Positions 22,770-35,350 of a stretch of 64,000 bases of DNA are shown here, piece by piece. The stretch comes from Amaurobius ferox (Eukaryota; Arthropoda; Arachnida; Araneae; Amaurobiidae). The stretch's first letter is position 1, and each line of letters begins with the position of its first letter. The translations under genes were made by a program, and so were the position numbers. The stretch covers positions 10,640,610 through 10,704,609 of the forward strand of contig OX578145.1 of assembly GCA_951213105.1 (NCBI GenBank). The letters are read 5' to 3'. Under the pieces are notes generated by a model. It made no database searches. It had not been told where the DNA came from and saw only the letters and a program-made list of their open reading frames with translations.

Positions 22770-24880
22770 AAAAAACAACAAGAAAGATCAATCATGCATA
22801 AGTATTGATTATGAAACACTTTCCAACTTAAATGCAATTTCATTTAAAAATTTCTAAAATGTGATGCATTCAGTGGTGATATCTTTTACATTATCACAGT
22901 ACTACAGTAAGTTATTATACTTAAATATTTAAAACTGTATCGAAATACAAATCATCTGATTCTCTATGCAAAATCAATGAATATTTCATTCATCTAACTT
23001 GTATTCCAGACTTCAGAGCTAAATAATTTTGTGTGAAAAAAATTCAGCAATTCTTTTGTAACTCACCTTACAATCACTTGAGATATTTGCATTCTGCATA
23101 TGTTAAAATTAAGCTTCGTTGAAGAAATAATAAAAGTTTAGGGATAATTTAAAATCACAACTATTGTAACTGCATAAGCACGGAATTTAGATACGCAGAT
23201 AATACACAGATACACAGATAATATATATATGTGTGTGTGTGTGTGTATGTATTCAAAGTATTGGAATCGTGCCGAAGATCGGAATTCGAATTTTCGAAGG
23301 ATCTACACGTTTTGGGACTTCTAGAACACGAAAAAACTATTTTTAGGAAGATGTCTGTGTGTGTGTAAGGGTGTATCTGTGTATGTTTCTGTGTGTCTGT
23401 GAGGATATTACATCCACTCTAATTGAAAAACTAATGGACCGAATTTCATAAAATTTGGTAGGTATGTTTTTTGTGGGAAATCCTGATGTTCATTAGATTA
23501 TAGTACGATTCATAATAAAAGAATCTGCCTTCTTTGCGAAATGGCCGGCAGAAATTGCCTTTATCCACTCTAGCTAAAAACTAATTGAACAAATTTAACA
23601 AAATTTGGTGTATAATATTTCAATAACCTATAAGTGATTTATATACCAAATTTAACAAAATTTGGTATATAAATCACTTGTAGGTTATTCTAGTACGATT
23701 CGGGAAAAAGGAACAGGCAATTTTTGTGAAATGGCCCGCAAAAATCATTAAATATAAAAATAAAAGACTATGTGTGCTCAATTGTATCAATTAAATTCCT
23801 TTTTTATATGTGATTTTTGACAACAAAAAGAATAAGACTAACCCCATTACTCTAGGACTAGCCGTTCTTGAGATATTTTAGTTTTTTCGCGTTTTCGCTA
23901 CACCACCTTTGACAATAAGTCCAGCTATCAAATAAAAACCAAATTTAAGTTTAACGTGCAAATTCAATGTCATTTAAAATACTTATGGCTCTTATTTTGT
24001 GCAGATAAACTCAAATTATTATTGAAGAAATAAAGAGAACGTGAATATGAGTCTGCAGGGAAAGACATGTGCTGCCCACATCAGAATATTTAACAATATT
24101 ACAACAATGATTTATAGAAGTGAACGGGGATTATTTGCAGGCATTTCGAAAAAAATGTATGATCTATATTTAAAGATCCACCAAATTTTTGTAGAATAAA
24201 ATGTTCAACAAAATTAAGCTGTGGACCAAATTTTAACTTTCTAGGACATAGGAAAGTGCATTAAAAAAGCCATCAAATAAGTATATCATGAAGTCATATA
24301 AAATTAAAACAAAAATTGAAAAATTGTTATCTACCAAATTTATTTTAAAATGTGAAGCCTCTCTCATATACAAAATGATTAAACTCTTGGAAAGATATTT
24401 ATTATATAATATATCGCTTTTTTCTTTCTGGAGGATATCCCAAAAGTCAGAATTTAATTGAATTTGTTTTTTTCCCTATATTAAATAATTTTTAAATTAA
24501 CATATTTTACTGAAATTTTTCTTATATATTTTATGGGATAATGTGAATATTTTCTAAAAATTTCTAAGCAATTTGTGAATTTTAAATTTGCTTAAAAAAT
24601 GTTTGAAAAATTAGGTCCCATAGGGTTCAATGTATTTTATTTTTTCAATCCGGATTCAATAAAAAACTAATTGGGTGATATTATTTATTTATATTCCCAT
24701 AGGTCAAACAGACCGTCTGAACAACATACTAAAATTTCATTTTGATAAAGTCATTTTCACGGCAGTTATCGTGCTAACGGACAGACAGACAGACAGAATG
24801 AGCAAAGTCATAAACACTTTTCAACTATGTTGTAAAGTGTTAAAAACAAACCACAAATTGAGAAAATTGTTGGTATAATA
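22770..24880. repeat. Repeat block shared with 39165-40140
   Basis: The segment 22775-23210 matches 39167-39620 (for example AACAAGAAAGATCAATCATG, 'TTTCATTCAT', 'CCAGAC..CAGAGCTAAATAAT'). The segment 24520-24850 matches 39810-40135 (GGGTTCAATGTATTTTATTT, 'CAACATACTAAAATT', GACAGACAGACAGAATGA). Order and orientation are the same. In this copy a MITE-like insert related to 9797-10690 occupies about 23220-24090. Confidence 0.75.
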
Positions 24881-25934
24881 TGCATTAACAGCTATTGTAT
24901 AGAAACAGTATCATATATAAGTATATCAATATGAAATATCTATATATAGCAAAGTCAGCTATCAATACATGTGTATGGATAAACATTACTAATTTCCACC
25001 ACTCCCAGGATGGTAAAAGCTCTTTTACATAAAAGCTTTGAATGGTAAATACTTAGGGATGTTTATGACCAAAGTATGAATTAATTGTGGACAAATTCCC
25101 ATATTTTTGGTGCGATTACAAATTACATAATATCAAATCATAAGTCATAATTAAAGGAAAAAACAGGTATATCTTGTTTTGTTAATTTTACTTTTCTTTT
25201 TGTGGTAAAAATGCATCTATTATGGTTAAAATTGCACCTTTTTCGAAGGATGACTTGGGCATTGCAGGGATTGCACTCAACTTTTACCAAAAATGAGGAA
25301 CCAAAACAGGAATTTTGGTATAAAAATGTAGAAATTTTAATTCTCACAATGATGTCACAAACAGAAAAATGGCAATGATGTCATGAACAGAAAAATTGTA
25401 ACACGGCTATTTTTTACAAGTGATTGAAACTATTAAGTCTCGAGATCACTGAGCTATAAATAACCCCTTTTATGCATGATTATGTCAAATTTTGTCATAT
25501 GTTGCCATATTTAAAAATTTTCAATTTCAAAATTTTTGTTCGAATTTAAAAACATTCTATTTAGTTCTAGATTTTACAATAGCACAGACGGATATAAAGT
25601 TTCATGAAAATCCATTAATATTTGTGACAGCTATCGTGCACACAAGAAATCGACCACAGACAGACAGATGGACATCACTCTGAAAAAAGTTGGTTTTGGG
25701 AGCGTTCCGGATATCAGAACACTGGATAAACGATCCTGTACTGTACTATACTATACTATATTACATAGTATGAGAAAATAAAAATTGTGAATTTTAAGAC
25801 TCTCTCTAAAATCACAAATTTTTTTGCTCTTACATAAAAATTGCAAATTGTAGCACTATTCATAAAAACAGACTTCATCAGACCAATTTTCTTCACTGCG
25901 TTTCGTATATCATAACATTTTCCCATGCATTTGA

Positions 25935-28021
25935 AGTAGGTAGTCGAGTCTAGAACTTGGTCGGAGAAGGACGCATTGCACGGAGTTCCTCACCACGTGG
26001 TACTTTGCCGTTTTGGGCTTGTGTTTCGTGCGTGATGTCTTCACTTCAATGGCTATCTGTCTATTCGGACCTTCCTGAATGGGAAAAGTGTGTGTACCTT
26101 AATTCCAGCGGTGAGCGAGCTTTACATCAGTGAAGAAACTTATGCAAAATATTTCAAGATACATTCAGCCCTTATGGATGAGCAGCCATATACTAAAGAT
26201 GAAAAGGAAGTTATACGTGGCAAGGCCACCAAGGATATGAAATTGAAATATGAACTTTATCAATTGAAAATATTTCTGCAGAAAAGCAGCGAAATTCAAG
26301 ATATTCTTGTAAACCCCCCAGAGGGGCTGGACGCTAAAAGATTTTATGAGCTGAAAGACCTAAACAGCCAGCTGCAAACCATTATCAAACAACTAAGGGA
26401 ATTAGTTGAAAGGGTCTCCAAAGAAATCAAGGTAGGTTAGCCACCCCGCAAGTTCTTCTTGCGGGAATATTGTCTCTAACTCCTCCCTTCTTCCAGCCCA
26501 AGCTGAAATTGCCTCTCATGACCAAAAGACTGATTCTAACGTTGAGAAAAAAGCTAATAAATCTAAAGCTAAAAAGCATTTCCTTAACAATGAAGATGGT
26601 TTTCAAAACCACAAAAACGGCATACTGCTAGAGCTTCTGGAAGCGAGCAGCCCCAATTTGAAATCCTGACTCAGACACCCATTCTGGAAAACGAAATTGA
26701 TGCTCCTAAAGCGGAAAATGCAATGGAAGTTGTTGCTACTCCTAAGGAAAAGCACCCCTCCCCCCTTCTACATCGTTTCTCTTGCCAACTGGCCGGACTA
26801 TATTGCTGATCTCAAGAAAATCGCCCCCTCTATTAAAAGCAATCTAAGAGGAGAGCTGTTAAAACTAGATGTCGAAAACAACGATGAATTCAGGATAATT
26901 CAAGCCAAGCTCATAGCTGACAAAATGCATTTTCGTATGTATGAACTTCATAAATTTAAACCCTTAAAGGTTGTAATCAGAGGACTTCCGGTGCCTACCG
27001 ACCCTGAAAGAATTAAAGAACAACTCGTTGAGAAAAAATTCGATGTTATTAGAATCACTCAGCTGGCCAGAGGGCCTAAAAATGCCAAAATACTCATGCC
27101 CTTGTGCAACTGCCGAAAATTCCGGAATCCCTCAAAATTTATGAGATTAACGACTTGCTTGATGTTAAGATAAAATTTGAAAGATACAAAGGGCGCAACT
27201 CAATGTTTTTCCTGTCAGTCATTCTTCCACTTGGCAAACTCATGTTATATGCCACCGAAATGGGTAAAATGTGCAGGATCCCATCTCATGAGAGATTGTA
27301 CTAAGGATTACGAAGTGCAGTGTACTTGCGCAAATTGTGGGGGAGCGATCCCGTGAACTTCAGAAGTTGTCACAAATTCCCAAAGACAAAATTTGAAAAC
27401 CAAAAAATTACCAAAAGCAATCATGTCCATCCCGCGCGTCCTTTCGCTGCTGAGTACCAGAATAAATCTGATGACTTCCCGGAACTGCCAGGACAGAGAA
27501 ATAACAAACCGATTGTCAACAACAACTGGAGACCAAAGAAATCCTCCGATGAAAAAGAACCTGACATAGTCAGTTTTCAAAAATAATCTTCTCAATTACG
27601 AAGAAAAATATGACAAATTCTTGGTACTTCATGCTTTTAAAAGAGCTCTCCCTAAAATCAAAAAAGCTAGCCACATAATGGACCAAATCTTCCTTTTGCA
27701 CGAAAGTGTTATCACTCTGAGTGCACAAAAATAATTCCGGTGTTAGGGCCTTTTGTTACGTTCGTTTCTCCTTTTCTATTGGCTGCTGAGCGCGAGCTCA
27801 GAATCCCTCCTTCCTTGGCTTGACATTTCATGGTTCAAGACAGTGTCTGCTGGACACACTTACCCTGTTTAACTTTCCTTTCTTTCTAATGCATTCTAAA
27901 TGCCCCCTTTTCCTCTCCGCCATGTAAGAGATTGAACTTTCTGTTCTCTTCCAGACGCACATTATTAAAGTTCTATTTATGATTCCTGTTTACCCTTTAG
28001 CTGGGAGATAAAGGCAACTAT
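25935..28021 (+). mobile_element. gag-only jockey-type retroposon
   Basis: A GC-richer block with a 5' leader (25935-26034), a broken gag-type ORF (26035-27586) and a pyrimidine-rich 3' region (27730-28021). No endonuclease or reverse transcriptase ORF lies between gag and the 3' region. It is therefore either an internally deleted jockey element or a non-autonomous gag-carrying element. Ends are approximate; no clear target duplication was found. Confidence 0.6.
26035..27586 (+). pseudogene. jockey-type gag ORF1, PRE_C2HC and zinc knuckles, frameshifted
   Basis: Starts MSSLQWLSVYSDLPEWEKC at 26035, shifts frame near 26095, and continues with coiled-coil-like helical sequence to about 26437. 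After another break, 26760-27100 carries the PRE_C2HC-type region (KPLKVVIRGLPVPTDPERIK, VIRITQLARGPKNAKILMPL). A zinc knuckle CFSCQSFFHLANSC is intact at about 27203. The second has lost its first cysteine (W instead: WVKCAGSHLMRDC). The third ends at a stop. The C-terminal tail (RPFAAEYQNKSDDFPELPGQ) resumes in another frame to 27586. Such proteins bind element RNA. Confidence 0.82.
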
Positions 28022-29085
28022 TCAGGTTGTCCTGGGCGCTCCTAAATGAGTCCTTGAAACTTGAACATTTTTCCTGATATGCTCATAATTCGCCACACAA
28101 GCAAAACATGAACTTCCAATTGCGAAAAAGTAGGAAATAAAAGGAATGTAGGAACTATTTTTAAAAAGTAGGAAAAAGAAGAAACTGTGCAATCTCTGGC
28201 ATTGTAATAACACTGGGTGCTAAGTTGCTGTGTTGACTAAAAAATTAGAGCTGACGATAATAATAAGATTGTGAAAAGAAGTGGCAGACAATGATTATTA
28301 TATTTCTGACAAACTACGATAACCTGCTTAGCTTAAAGCTCAATTCCAAAATGCACAGAAAAAATAGCTGCCTTGCAGGGCTCCGACTCTTTACAAGTAA
28401 CAGAAATAAGGGCTTTTAAAGGACCCAAAACATATTTACACATGCATATTTTAATGTGGTTTAAGCACAATTTTATACAATAAAAAAAATATGCAATCTA
28501 CTTAATTTTTATAGTATTTATCAAATATTTTAACATCATAACTAATTAGTGGGAAAAAATCATTGAATTTGAGAACTTGCTTAAATATACTGCACTGACA
28601 GCAAGATTAATGGCTCATTATATTGAACTAGAAGGTATGCTCGTCATATGATGGGATACATAAAGTTGCAAAAGATTACCTCCTATCTCTTGCAGTTCTA
28701 CTATTCACGGACACACAAGAGCCATGCCATGCACATCTTCCAATCATATTATTATTTCCTGTAGTACTCCCTATTGAAATATACATATTATATACAGTGG
28801 CGAATCCTGGTCTAGAAAGCAGGTCATGCAAAATAACATATTACATCCCACCGCCTGCGTTACCAATTGCACCACATAATATTCAGGAAATTTAATGGTG
28901 ACAAAAGTTATGACAATTAATAATGTTACCACTATTATGCTATTCAATAACTTTCCACGATATTGAATTTTCATCAATTAAGTATCATTTTTATTAATCT
29001 AGTGATATTGTTACCAATTTTGCGATATTATTTTCAATTTGGTAGCATTTAATATATAGGTAGCATATATATATGGTAGCATATA

Positions 29086-29122
<37 letters not shown>

Positions 29123-29200
29123 GGAAGGAAACGAAATTGCAATAGCATTAATTAAACGTTACATATCCAGTGTGATCTGTTGCCTGCTAGGTGCATAAAA
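28022..29200. other. Intron stretch with TA microsatellite
   Basis: AT-rich intron DNA. A (TA)n tract with GTAGCATATA interruptions lies at 29040-29118. No exon-like or coding segment seen. Confidence 0.6.
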
Positions 29201-30760
29201 GAAAATTTAAGACATGCTTTGAATAAAAAATTTATAATTAATCATCTGATAGGTTAAGGAAATTATTTTTTCTGAAACACTCTATGATATATATAGGAGT
29301 TGCTAAAAAACACATGAACATTGGATGGCACATCAATTTTAATATATCATAATATAAAAATCGGAGAGGCTTAAAATGCACGAAAAGTACATATTTTATA
29401 AAAATTCATTAAAATTTGTCTATTTATTGTTTGGACTTAGTTCAAAGTTTGTTTGAAAGAGAATTTTTCAATCTTGCCAATGGTGTCAAGAGGATAATAT
29501 TTTAGGTTGCTAAGATATCGATTTGTGTAAATATCGGCCTAAATCATAAAATAACTAAGAAATTAAATCAAAATTAAAAGAAAAAATAATGCCAAAGTAC
29601 ACCTATTTGGGTTCTAAAGTATTTGTGGTACGATGCTTAAGATTTCCTGCTACAGACTGCAAAGACACACAGAAAGGCACACAAACATCTTTCTTTATTA
29701 TGTAAGATGTACGCAATTATAACTTCCAATTTCAAGAGCTTTACTTGTACTTTTATGCACTAAACAATTAATCAAAAGTAAAAACAGAAACAAAGAAGAT
29801 CATATAGGTATATGGTAAATCAGCATATAGGGCAAAACAGTAGTTGGCCAAGAATCACCTTATTTAGCAATTTCAACTGTTTTAAATTGCCAAATTTTTC
29901 TAAAATTAAAATTTTCCAATAGGGGAAAAAAAAAAAAATCATGGTATCAATTACTATGAAGGCAACAAAATAGCAAAATATTCTACATGCACAAAATATC
30001 CCAATATTACTGATCAATCTACTAAGTAACCAATCTCCTAAGCTGAAAGTGAACCACGTAGCACTGCTAAAATGAAAAGTTTGAAAAAATGGATAAGATG
30101 TTAGGGTATTCGAGAATAATCAAACTAGGCAAGATACATTCCTGCATTTGAGACCTGTAATAAAGATAGTTGTTGTGATACCAGTTTCCACACCTTTATG
30201 TGAAAGAGAATTTTTGTATTTGTAGAACTTCTTGATGACTAGAACCAACCTTTCTCTACCTGACATTATCCGGGTTCTAAATAAGTGTCCACTATGTATA
30301 AATAATAAGCACACACTGCTTAAATAATACCTATGAACATAATTTAAAATGGTTTTGAACCAAAAATTGCACAAATCAAATCGCGCACACTCTCTGCAAA
30401 ATAATTCCACAATTGACTACTTATAAAAGAAATTATTCCATAGAAAACCACATGCACCCTAATAAATATGAAGCACCATCCGGTGGAATTCCCAGTTTCG
30501 TGACCTAGACGCTTGCCTATGATCCTGCTACATTTTTCTCCACATATTGAGTTTTTAGTGGTCACAAAAGAAATTTGAGCCTATAAAATAAATAAAAAAA
30601 ATAATTTTGAGAAAAAAACAAACAAAAAATAAATAACACTGAGGTGCACCATTGGGGTCCTGAAGTTTCTGTGTACCAAATTTCATGGTTGTATGATGCT
30701 TAGATATCTCGCTACAGACTGCAGACAGACAGACATCATCCTTTATTAAGATAAATTTGG
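29200..30760. repeat. Dispersed repeats with CAGACAGAC motif; rest unassigned
   Basis: 29200-29710 is the partner of 15900-16340. At 30640-30760 a related fragment reads TACCAAATTTCATGGTTGTA then a CAGACAGACAGACATC run. The same motif class recurs at 24775, 25655, 40075 and 47880. The sequence between (29720-30640) shows no recognisable feature. Confidence 0.5.
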
Positions 30761-31144
30761 AGATATGAATTAAAGATCTTTGGCTATGATAAAGCTTGCA
30801 ACCATTAGTATTTTGAAAGGAAATCTGTAATCATGTTAACAGAAATAAAAGCCATTTATAAATTGTAATACATTTGTAAATTTTCCTTCAAAATTTAAAA
30901 GTTTTAAAAATCATATTGCCCTCTTTTTGGATTCCAAGTATTTTAGATTTCCACAGATTTTTCAAACCCTGTTTGAATTGTGTCCCATATGTGGTAATTG
31001 TAGCATCTTTGACGTCTTTGTAAGCTTAAACTCAATATGTCAACAATGCAACTTGCATCTGAGATATAAGCCACTGTAAAAACAATATTTTTGCTATGTA
31101 TTTATATTACTTCAAACTCAATTTAAATATACAAAATGTTTTAC

Positions 31145-31203
31145 CTTTAACCTGGCTTCTAGTCTTGGGTTTTGTCGGAGGATTTAAAAGAAATAAATCA
31201 TCA
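31145..31203 (-). CDS. ATRX: ATRX/XNP-like 59-nt linker microexon
   Basis: A 59-nt segment between acceptor CTTTTTCAAG|TGA and donor TTAAAG|GTAAAA, encoding DDLFLLNPPTKPKTRSQVK. One base at each side completes Asp codons split with the exons at 37605 and 19033, which is strong support for its being real. The product is a basic, proline-containing stretch of the inter-lobe linker. Vertebrate ATRX has a longer lysine-rich linker here, so sequence similarity cannot confirm it; transcript data would. Confidence 0.75.
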
Positions 31204-32440
31204 CTTGAAAAAGAAAGAACACATTTATTAAGTTAAATTCAATAGTACAGATGAGAAAAAAAGTATAGATAGTTGTGTTTATGCACTAGCTCATCATTTT
31301 TTTGTACCAGAGGATGCAACAAAAATATTTTTTTTATAATTGCAGCAATAGAACACAAAAATGCAATTTTGCATTTTGATGCCAAAAATTGGGATCATTT
31401 AAATAGTCCCTAAATTAATGCGAATATTTCTTGATTGCAATTTCTAGAAAGAAAGCGAATGCTTCAAAAATATAATCTATGATTCACTCTCGGTTGGGAA
31501 TTCTTCAACTGCCACTAGCTGCCAATTTTAAATTTCCTTGGAGGATTCCTGTTTTTGATATCTTCATCTGACTTTCCAGCAGCAATATAAATCCTCATAT
31601 TTTAGAGCAAGGGTCTGCAACCTTTTTCCACATGCGAGCGTCTACAGACTTCAAAATTATTTGGTAAGAATACATGTATGCATTCTCAGGGCTTTCCACT
31701 CATATCTGGAATTAGAATTAAGCACCTATGGCCAGAGTATGAACCATTCGATCATATGTGGTCTTTGCAGCAGGCTGACATGAGGTAAAGCTGACAAGAG
31801 GTAAAATGTCTATGTTTGTGATTTTAGACAATATCTTAATGAAGGTTTCTAGGATCCAAAAACATTGTAGTATTTACTAACATGAGCTTTTACTTTGCAA
31901 GAAAAGCAATGTCAAGGAAATTTTTATTATTACATGCCAGTTTTTTAAAAGTTGTAGTCTATTTCTAGTGTAAAATCATGCAAAAAATTATTATTTGTTG
32001 AATATGATCGACTAACATTACTGTGACAATTTTTAAAAGGAGAGAGAGGAGTGATACCACAACAATGTTAAAAATCTATTGGGTCCTGGCATTCTCTAAT
32101 TGTAATGCAGGGATCATACTTCATATTCAAGCCAATTTTAGGGACTTGAGAGTACTTTCAGGTCAGACAAAGAAACCAAAATAAGGACCTCACAAAAACT
32201 ATGTGAACAACAGAAACATTACGTAAAATGATGGGATTTGTTTTAATTTCTAACACTAAACAGGTTAAGGTCAAACAAAAAATTTTTTAACTCTTTTCAA
32301 TGCAGTTCAATTTTTAGCTTGTCTTTTAACTTGAATGCAACTTTTAAGTTTATCGATTATTTTAGCCATATTAAACAATGAAAAATGAGATTTTTAGATT
32401 TGACTTTTGGACTAAAAGATTAATCTTTTGGATATGGTTA
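31204..32440. other. Intron stretch, no gene seen
   Basis: AT-rich intron DNA. A hAT-end-like word (AAGGGTCTGCAACCTTTTT) occurs at 31612 without a matching partner. Nothing else recognised. Confidence 0.5.
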
Positions 32441-32459
32441 ATAATTTTTACCCCTCCAT

Positions 32460-33310
32460 TAATTTTACTGTTGAGCATGAATCCGACTGTTCCTTGCTAC
32501 TTTTAGATGTTCTTATTTCTCATAGTTCTTCTGGTTTTTCAGTCTTCTGTTTTTCGTAAACCCACTTCCACTAACACTTGCATCCCTGCTAAATCTTTTC
32601 ACCCTATCTGGCCTAAAAAAGCCTCCTTTAATGCATATTTTAATCATGCATTTAATTTTTGTTCTACTATCTCGTCTTTAAACAGTGAAATTGATTTTAT
32701 CTTTAAACTTGGTCAGGATGCCGGTTACTCTTTTGAGTTTGTTTATAAAATCTTTTCGAATATTCGCCATGATTTTATTCAACCCAATTCTAAACTTATT
32801 CCCATTAATGATCATTTGCCTTTTAAAGCCCGTTTTCCATACCATCCAAATATATTTCAGCCTCTTATCAAATTTTGTACAGAGTTTAATTTTAGACCCA
32901 CACACTCGACTGTTACCACTTTATTTAATCGTATTCGTACTGATAAATTCAGGGATACAGATAACTTTAAGAGTCATGCAGGGGTATATGTTGTACCCCT
33001 TCTTTCCCCAGATAACGTTTATAAGTTTTATATAGGTAGTAGTAAATGTACGGTTGGTATTCGATTGGCAGAACATGCTAGAGACGTCAAAAATGGTAGG
33101 TAATAGACTGTTCTTACCCAATTAGTGATTAAGGATAACTTTCAACCCCCTTTTGAAAAATCTTTTCTTTTGATCAGCTGTAATAATCCCCAGTCCCTTA
33201 TTCTACGAATCCCTTGTTATTTATCTATATTGCACTTCTATTTGTAATTTTGACCCCGTCCATGCTTTAAGTTATGCTTGGCGACTCGTTCTCGATTCCA
33301 TGCGAATCAA
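32460..33310 (+). pseudogene. Penelope-like RT end plus GIY-YIG endonuclease, broken
   Basis: Begins in one frame (DCSLLLLDVLISHSSSGF), shifts near 32545 and continues VFRKPTSTNTCIPAKSFHP and FNAYFNHAFNF, characteristic of Penelope-like polyproteins after the RT palm. The endonuclease shows AGVYVVPLLSPDN, YKFYIGSSK (the GIY and YIG pair) and GIRLAEHARD. A stop at 33102 and another frame change separate the final part (NNPQSLI, RESLVIYLYCTS, with the likely metal-binding Glu). The protein would have copied element RNA onto cleaved chromosomal ends; this copy is inactive. Confidence 0.83.
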
Positions 33311-33536
33311 ACTTTTACAAAGTTACCTTTAATTTATAAAATTTAATTTTATATATTGATGCTTAAACTGGCTTCTGACAATATGTTTTCTTGATTCTGT
33401 AATTTTTGTAATTTTTTAAATCTGGTGTATGGAAGCATAAAATGTGTTTTGTGGTAATGTCAATTTTGGGATATGCAAATTTGGCTTGCCGGTAGTAGAT
33501 TGTATTTATGCATGTTGGCAATTCTCTTATTTTAAC

Positions 33537-33578
33537 GCCACTGAGGAAAGGTATGATGATGCCCGAAAGTGCTCTGGC
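33537..33578 (+). ncRNA. Hammerhead-ribozyme-like motif in Penelope-like 3' region
   Basis: Layout fits a minimal type I hammerhead. Stem I GCCA (33537-33540) pairs with TGGC (33575-33578). The core CTGAGGA (33541-33547) fits CUGANGA. Stem II GGTAT/ATGCC (33550-33554, 33559-33563) closes a 4-base loop. GAAA is at 33565-33568. A 2-bp stem III AG/CT is followed by C at 33574, the expected cleavage base. The weak point is unpaired bases between core and stem II (AA on one side, C on the other). Hammerheads are known in Penelope-like elements; activity here is inferred. Confidence 0.5.
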
Positions 33579-33984
33579 TTTTTAAAAAATTGCATGTATG
33601 TCTGAAGGATATTATTAATAAAATGACTTTTGTGATCTATTGATTTGTCATTCTGTTATATAAGTTGATCGATTTGAGGATTTGACGTGTAGCCACCATT
33701 AGTATCCCAAGAGATTTTTAGCAATATTTCAAAACATATTTACTTATTGATATAGTTTTTGCTTTAAGATATGCAGTAGATAGGAAAAGGGGAACTAAAA
33801 GGAAATGCTGTAATGAATATAGTGAAAATCATAAAAGTTTGCATACATAATTTAAAATAAATTTCATCCAGTTTAGGGGCTTAATGGACCAAGGGGAAAA
33901 AAAGGGACTTTTAGAAACCAAGCCTGAGTTACACTTAGTTTAAATACTTTAAAAATATAAAGACAATAAAAAAATTGGATATTA

Positions 33985-34090
33985 TTAAAAGTCTTTAATT
34001 AAAATCTCCATCCATGAAACCACGAAGTACACAAAAATTCACAACCATAGAGCTTTCGGGCATTATTATGCAGTTCATCAGTGGCAAAAT
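33985..34090 (-). repeat. Solo Penelope-like tail with hammerhead-like core
   Basis: Read on the minus strand from 34086: GCCA, CTGATGA, a GCAT/ATGC stem, then GAAAGCTCTATGG and a tail ending GGAGATTTTAATTAAAGAC. It parallels the 3' region at 33537-33625 and the tail at 1180-1245. Core bases match the hammerhead consensus exactly, but there is no room for stem III between GAAA and CTC, so it is probably inactive. Confidence 0.5.
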
Positions 34091-34599
34091 GAAAATAAGT
34101 GGAAAATATGAGCTTAAATACATAGGGTAGAAATGCGAGATAAAATTTGCATATAAATCATTTAACATTTTAAATACGATACATGTAAAATACATAATTT
34201 AATTACAAAATACAAAATGAAAAAAGGTCATTACAGGTTAACCAGTAGCAGTTGTCAAAAGCAACTTTCTGTTGATTTTGACGACATATCTACATTATTT
34301 ATTTGAAACATGCAGATATCTTGCTAATCAAGAAAATAGTGTTTGCCCTGGGCGTTTTTTGAAGAGCAAGGTGCCTTGCCCTTTTATAAAACTGAAAAAT
34401 GTGCCCTATTTTTTTTTAAAGCTGAGAAATTCGTCCAGCTCTTTTTCTGGCAATACCTTTTTTATTTTAATATAAAATGTTAAGTTTTCTTCACAGGCTT
34501 TAAAATCTTGAAAGCAAGCAAGCAAGGTGTGTGTGTGTGTGTGTCATACAATGATTATGTGTCACAGTGAAATCCTTGTAGATAGTTATTTCCAGCATA

Positions 34600-34921
34600 G
34601 CCACCATTCTCACATTTCTGAGATTTACCTTATGAAGCTTCAAGTTGTACAAAATAAAGCACTTCGTTCGTTTATTAGATTTCCGAGTTACATCCGGCTA
34701 AAGTTCTGCACAGAGATCTCAATATTAAACCCTTTTTGGAACACATTCAAACACTTGCTCAAAATGTTTTCAGAGATCTCAGTAGAGTAAATAATCCCAC
34801 ACTAGATAGTATCTCGTGGTACAACCCAATACACCAGAAGGTGAGCAAGCGCCCTACAGCGTTGACGGAGTGCTGCCCAAAAGATACGTTCTTCCGCCCT
34901 AAACGGAGTCGACTTATCTAG
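34600..34921 (+). pseudogene. jockey-type reverse transcriptase C-terminal fragment
   Basis: Encodes KLQVVQNKALRSFIRFPSYI, typical of the region after the jockey RT domain. A single frameshift near 34700 is followed by LHRDLNIKPFLEHIQTLAQN, VFRDLSRVNNPTLDSISWYN and a stop at 34919-34921. It is the last ~100 residues of ORF2. Downstream (34922-35350) is a C/T-rich stretch resembling an element 3' untranslated region. Confidence 0.82.
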
Positions 34922-35350
34922 CATTGTTTTATATCTGCTCTACCTCCTTTTACTATGAACTCTAGCTAACTCCGTACCCCTCCCTGACATTTGGGAATTT
35001 GCAACATTACAATGAACCTTTTTAATTTATTTTAAATAGTGTACTTTACCCCCCCCCCCTGTTCTCAAGCTCAAGGCCCTGCGCCCCTAGGGGCACTCCT
35101 CTACCCCCCTTACCTTTATCTTCTCACTAGGTGCCTACTTGGGCCCTAGTTCTTTCTCTTTTTTCTATAAGACTTGGAGAAGTGCCCTGACTCCGGTTGT
35201 TGCCCCCACCCCCTCCAAGCAAACTTTAGATGTAAATTCTGTGATATATGTTAATCTCTTTTCCTTTCCACTCGAAGTTTAAAGGGGGGAATTTTTCCCG
35301 TCCTGGGCATTTCGTAAGTCCCTGTCCTCGAGAGACCTTAAAACCACTCT

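Larger units (their letters stand above)
32440..33640 (+). mobile_element. 5'-truncated Penelope-like element
   Basis: Contains the end of the reverse-transcriptase domain, a GIY-YIG endonuclease region and the 3' terminal region with a hammerhead-like motif at 33537-33578. The catalytic RT core is absent, so the element is 5' truncated, as is usual for retroposed copies. It ends near GGATATTATTAATAAAATGA at about 33605. Confidence 0.8.

Noticed and set aside
24770..24800. Short (CAGA)n arrays as CRISPR-like repeats
   Set aside because: These are 4-bp microsatellites within dispersed eukaryotic repeats, without spacers.
31605..31690. hAT-like terminal word AAGGGTCTGCAACCTTTTT
   Set aside because: No matching inverted end or 8-bp duplication was found within several kb.
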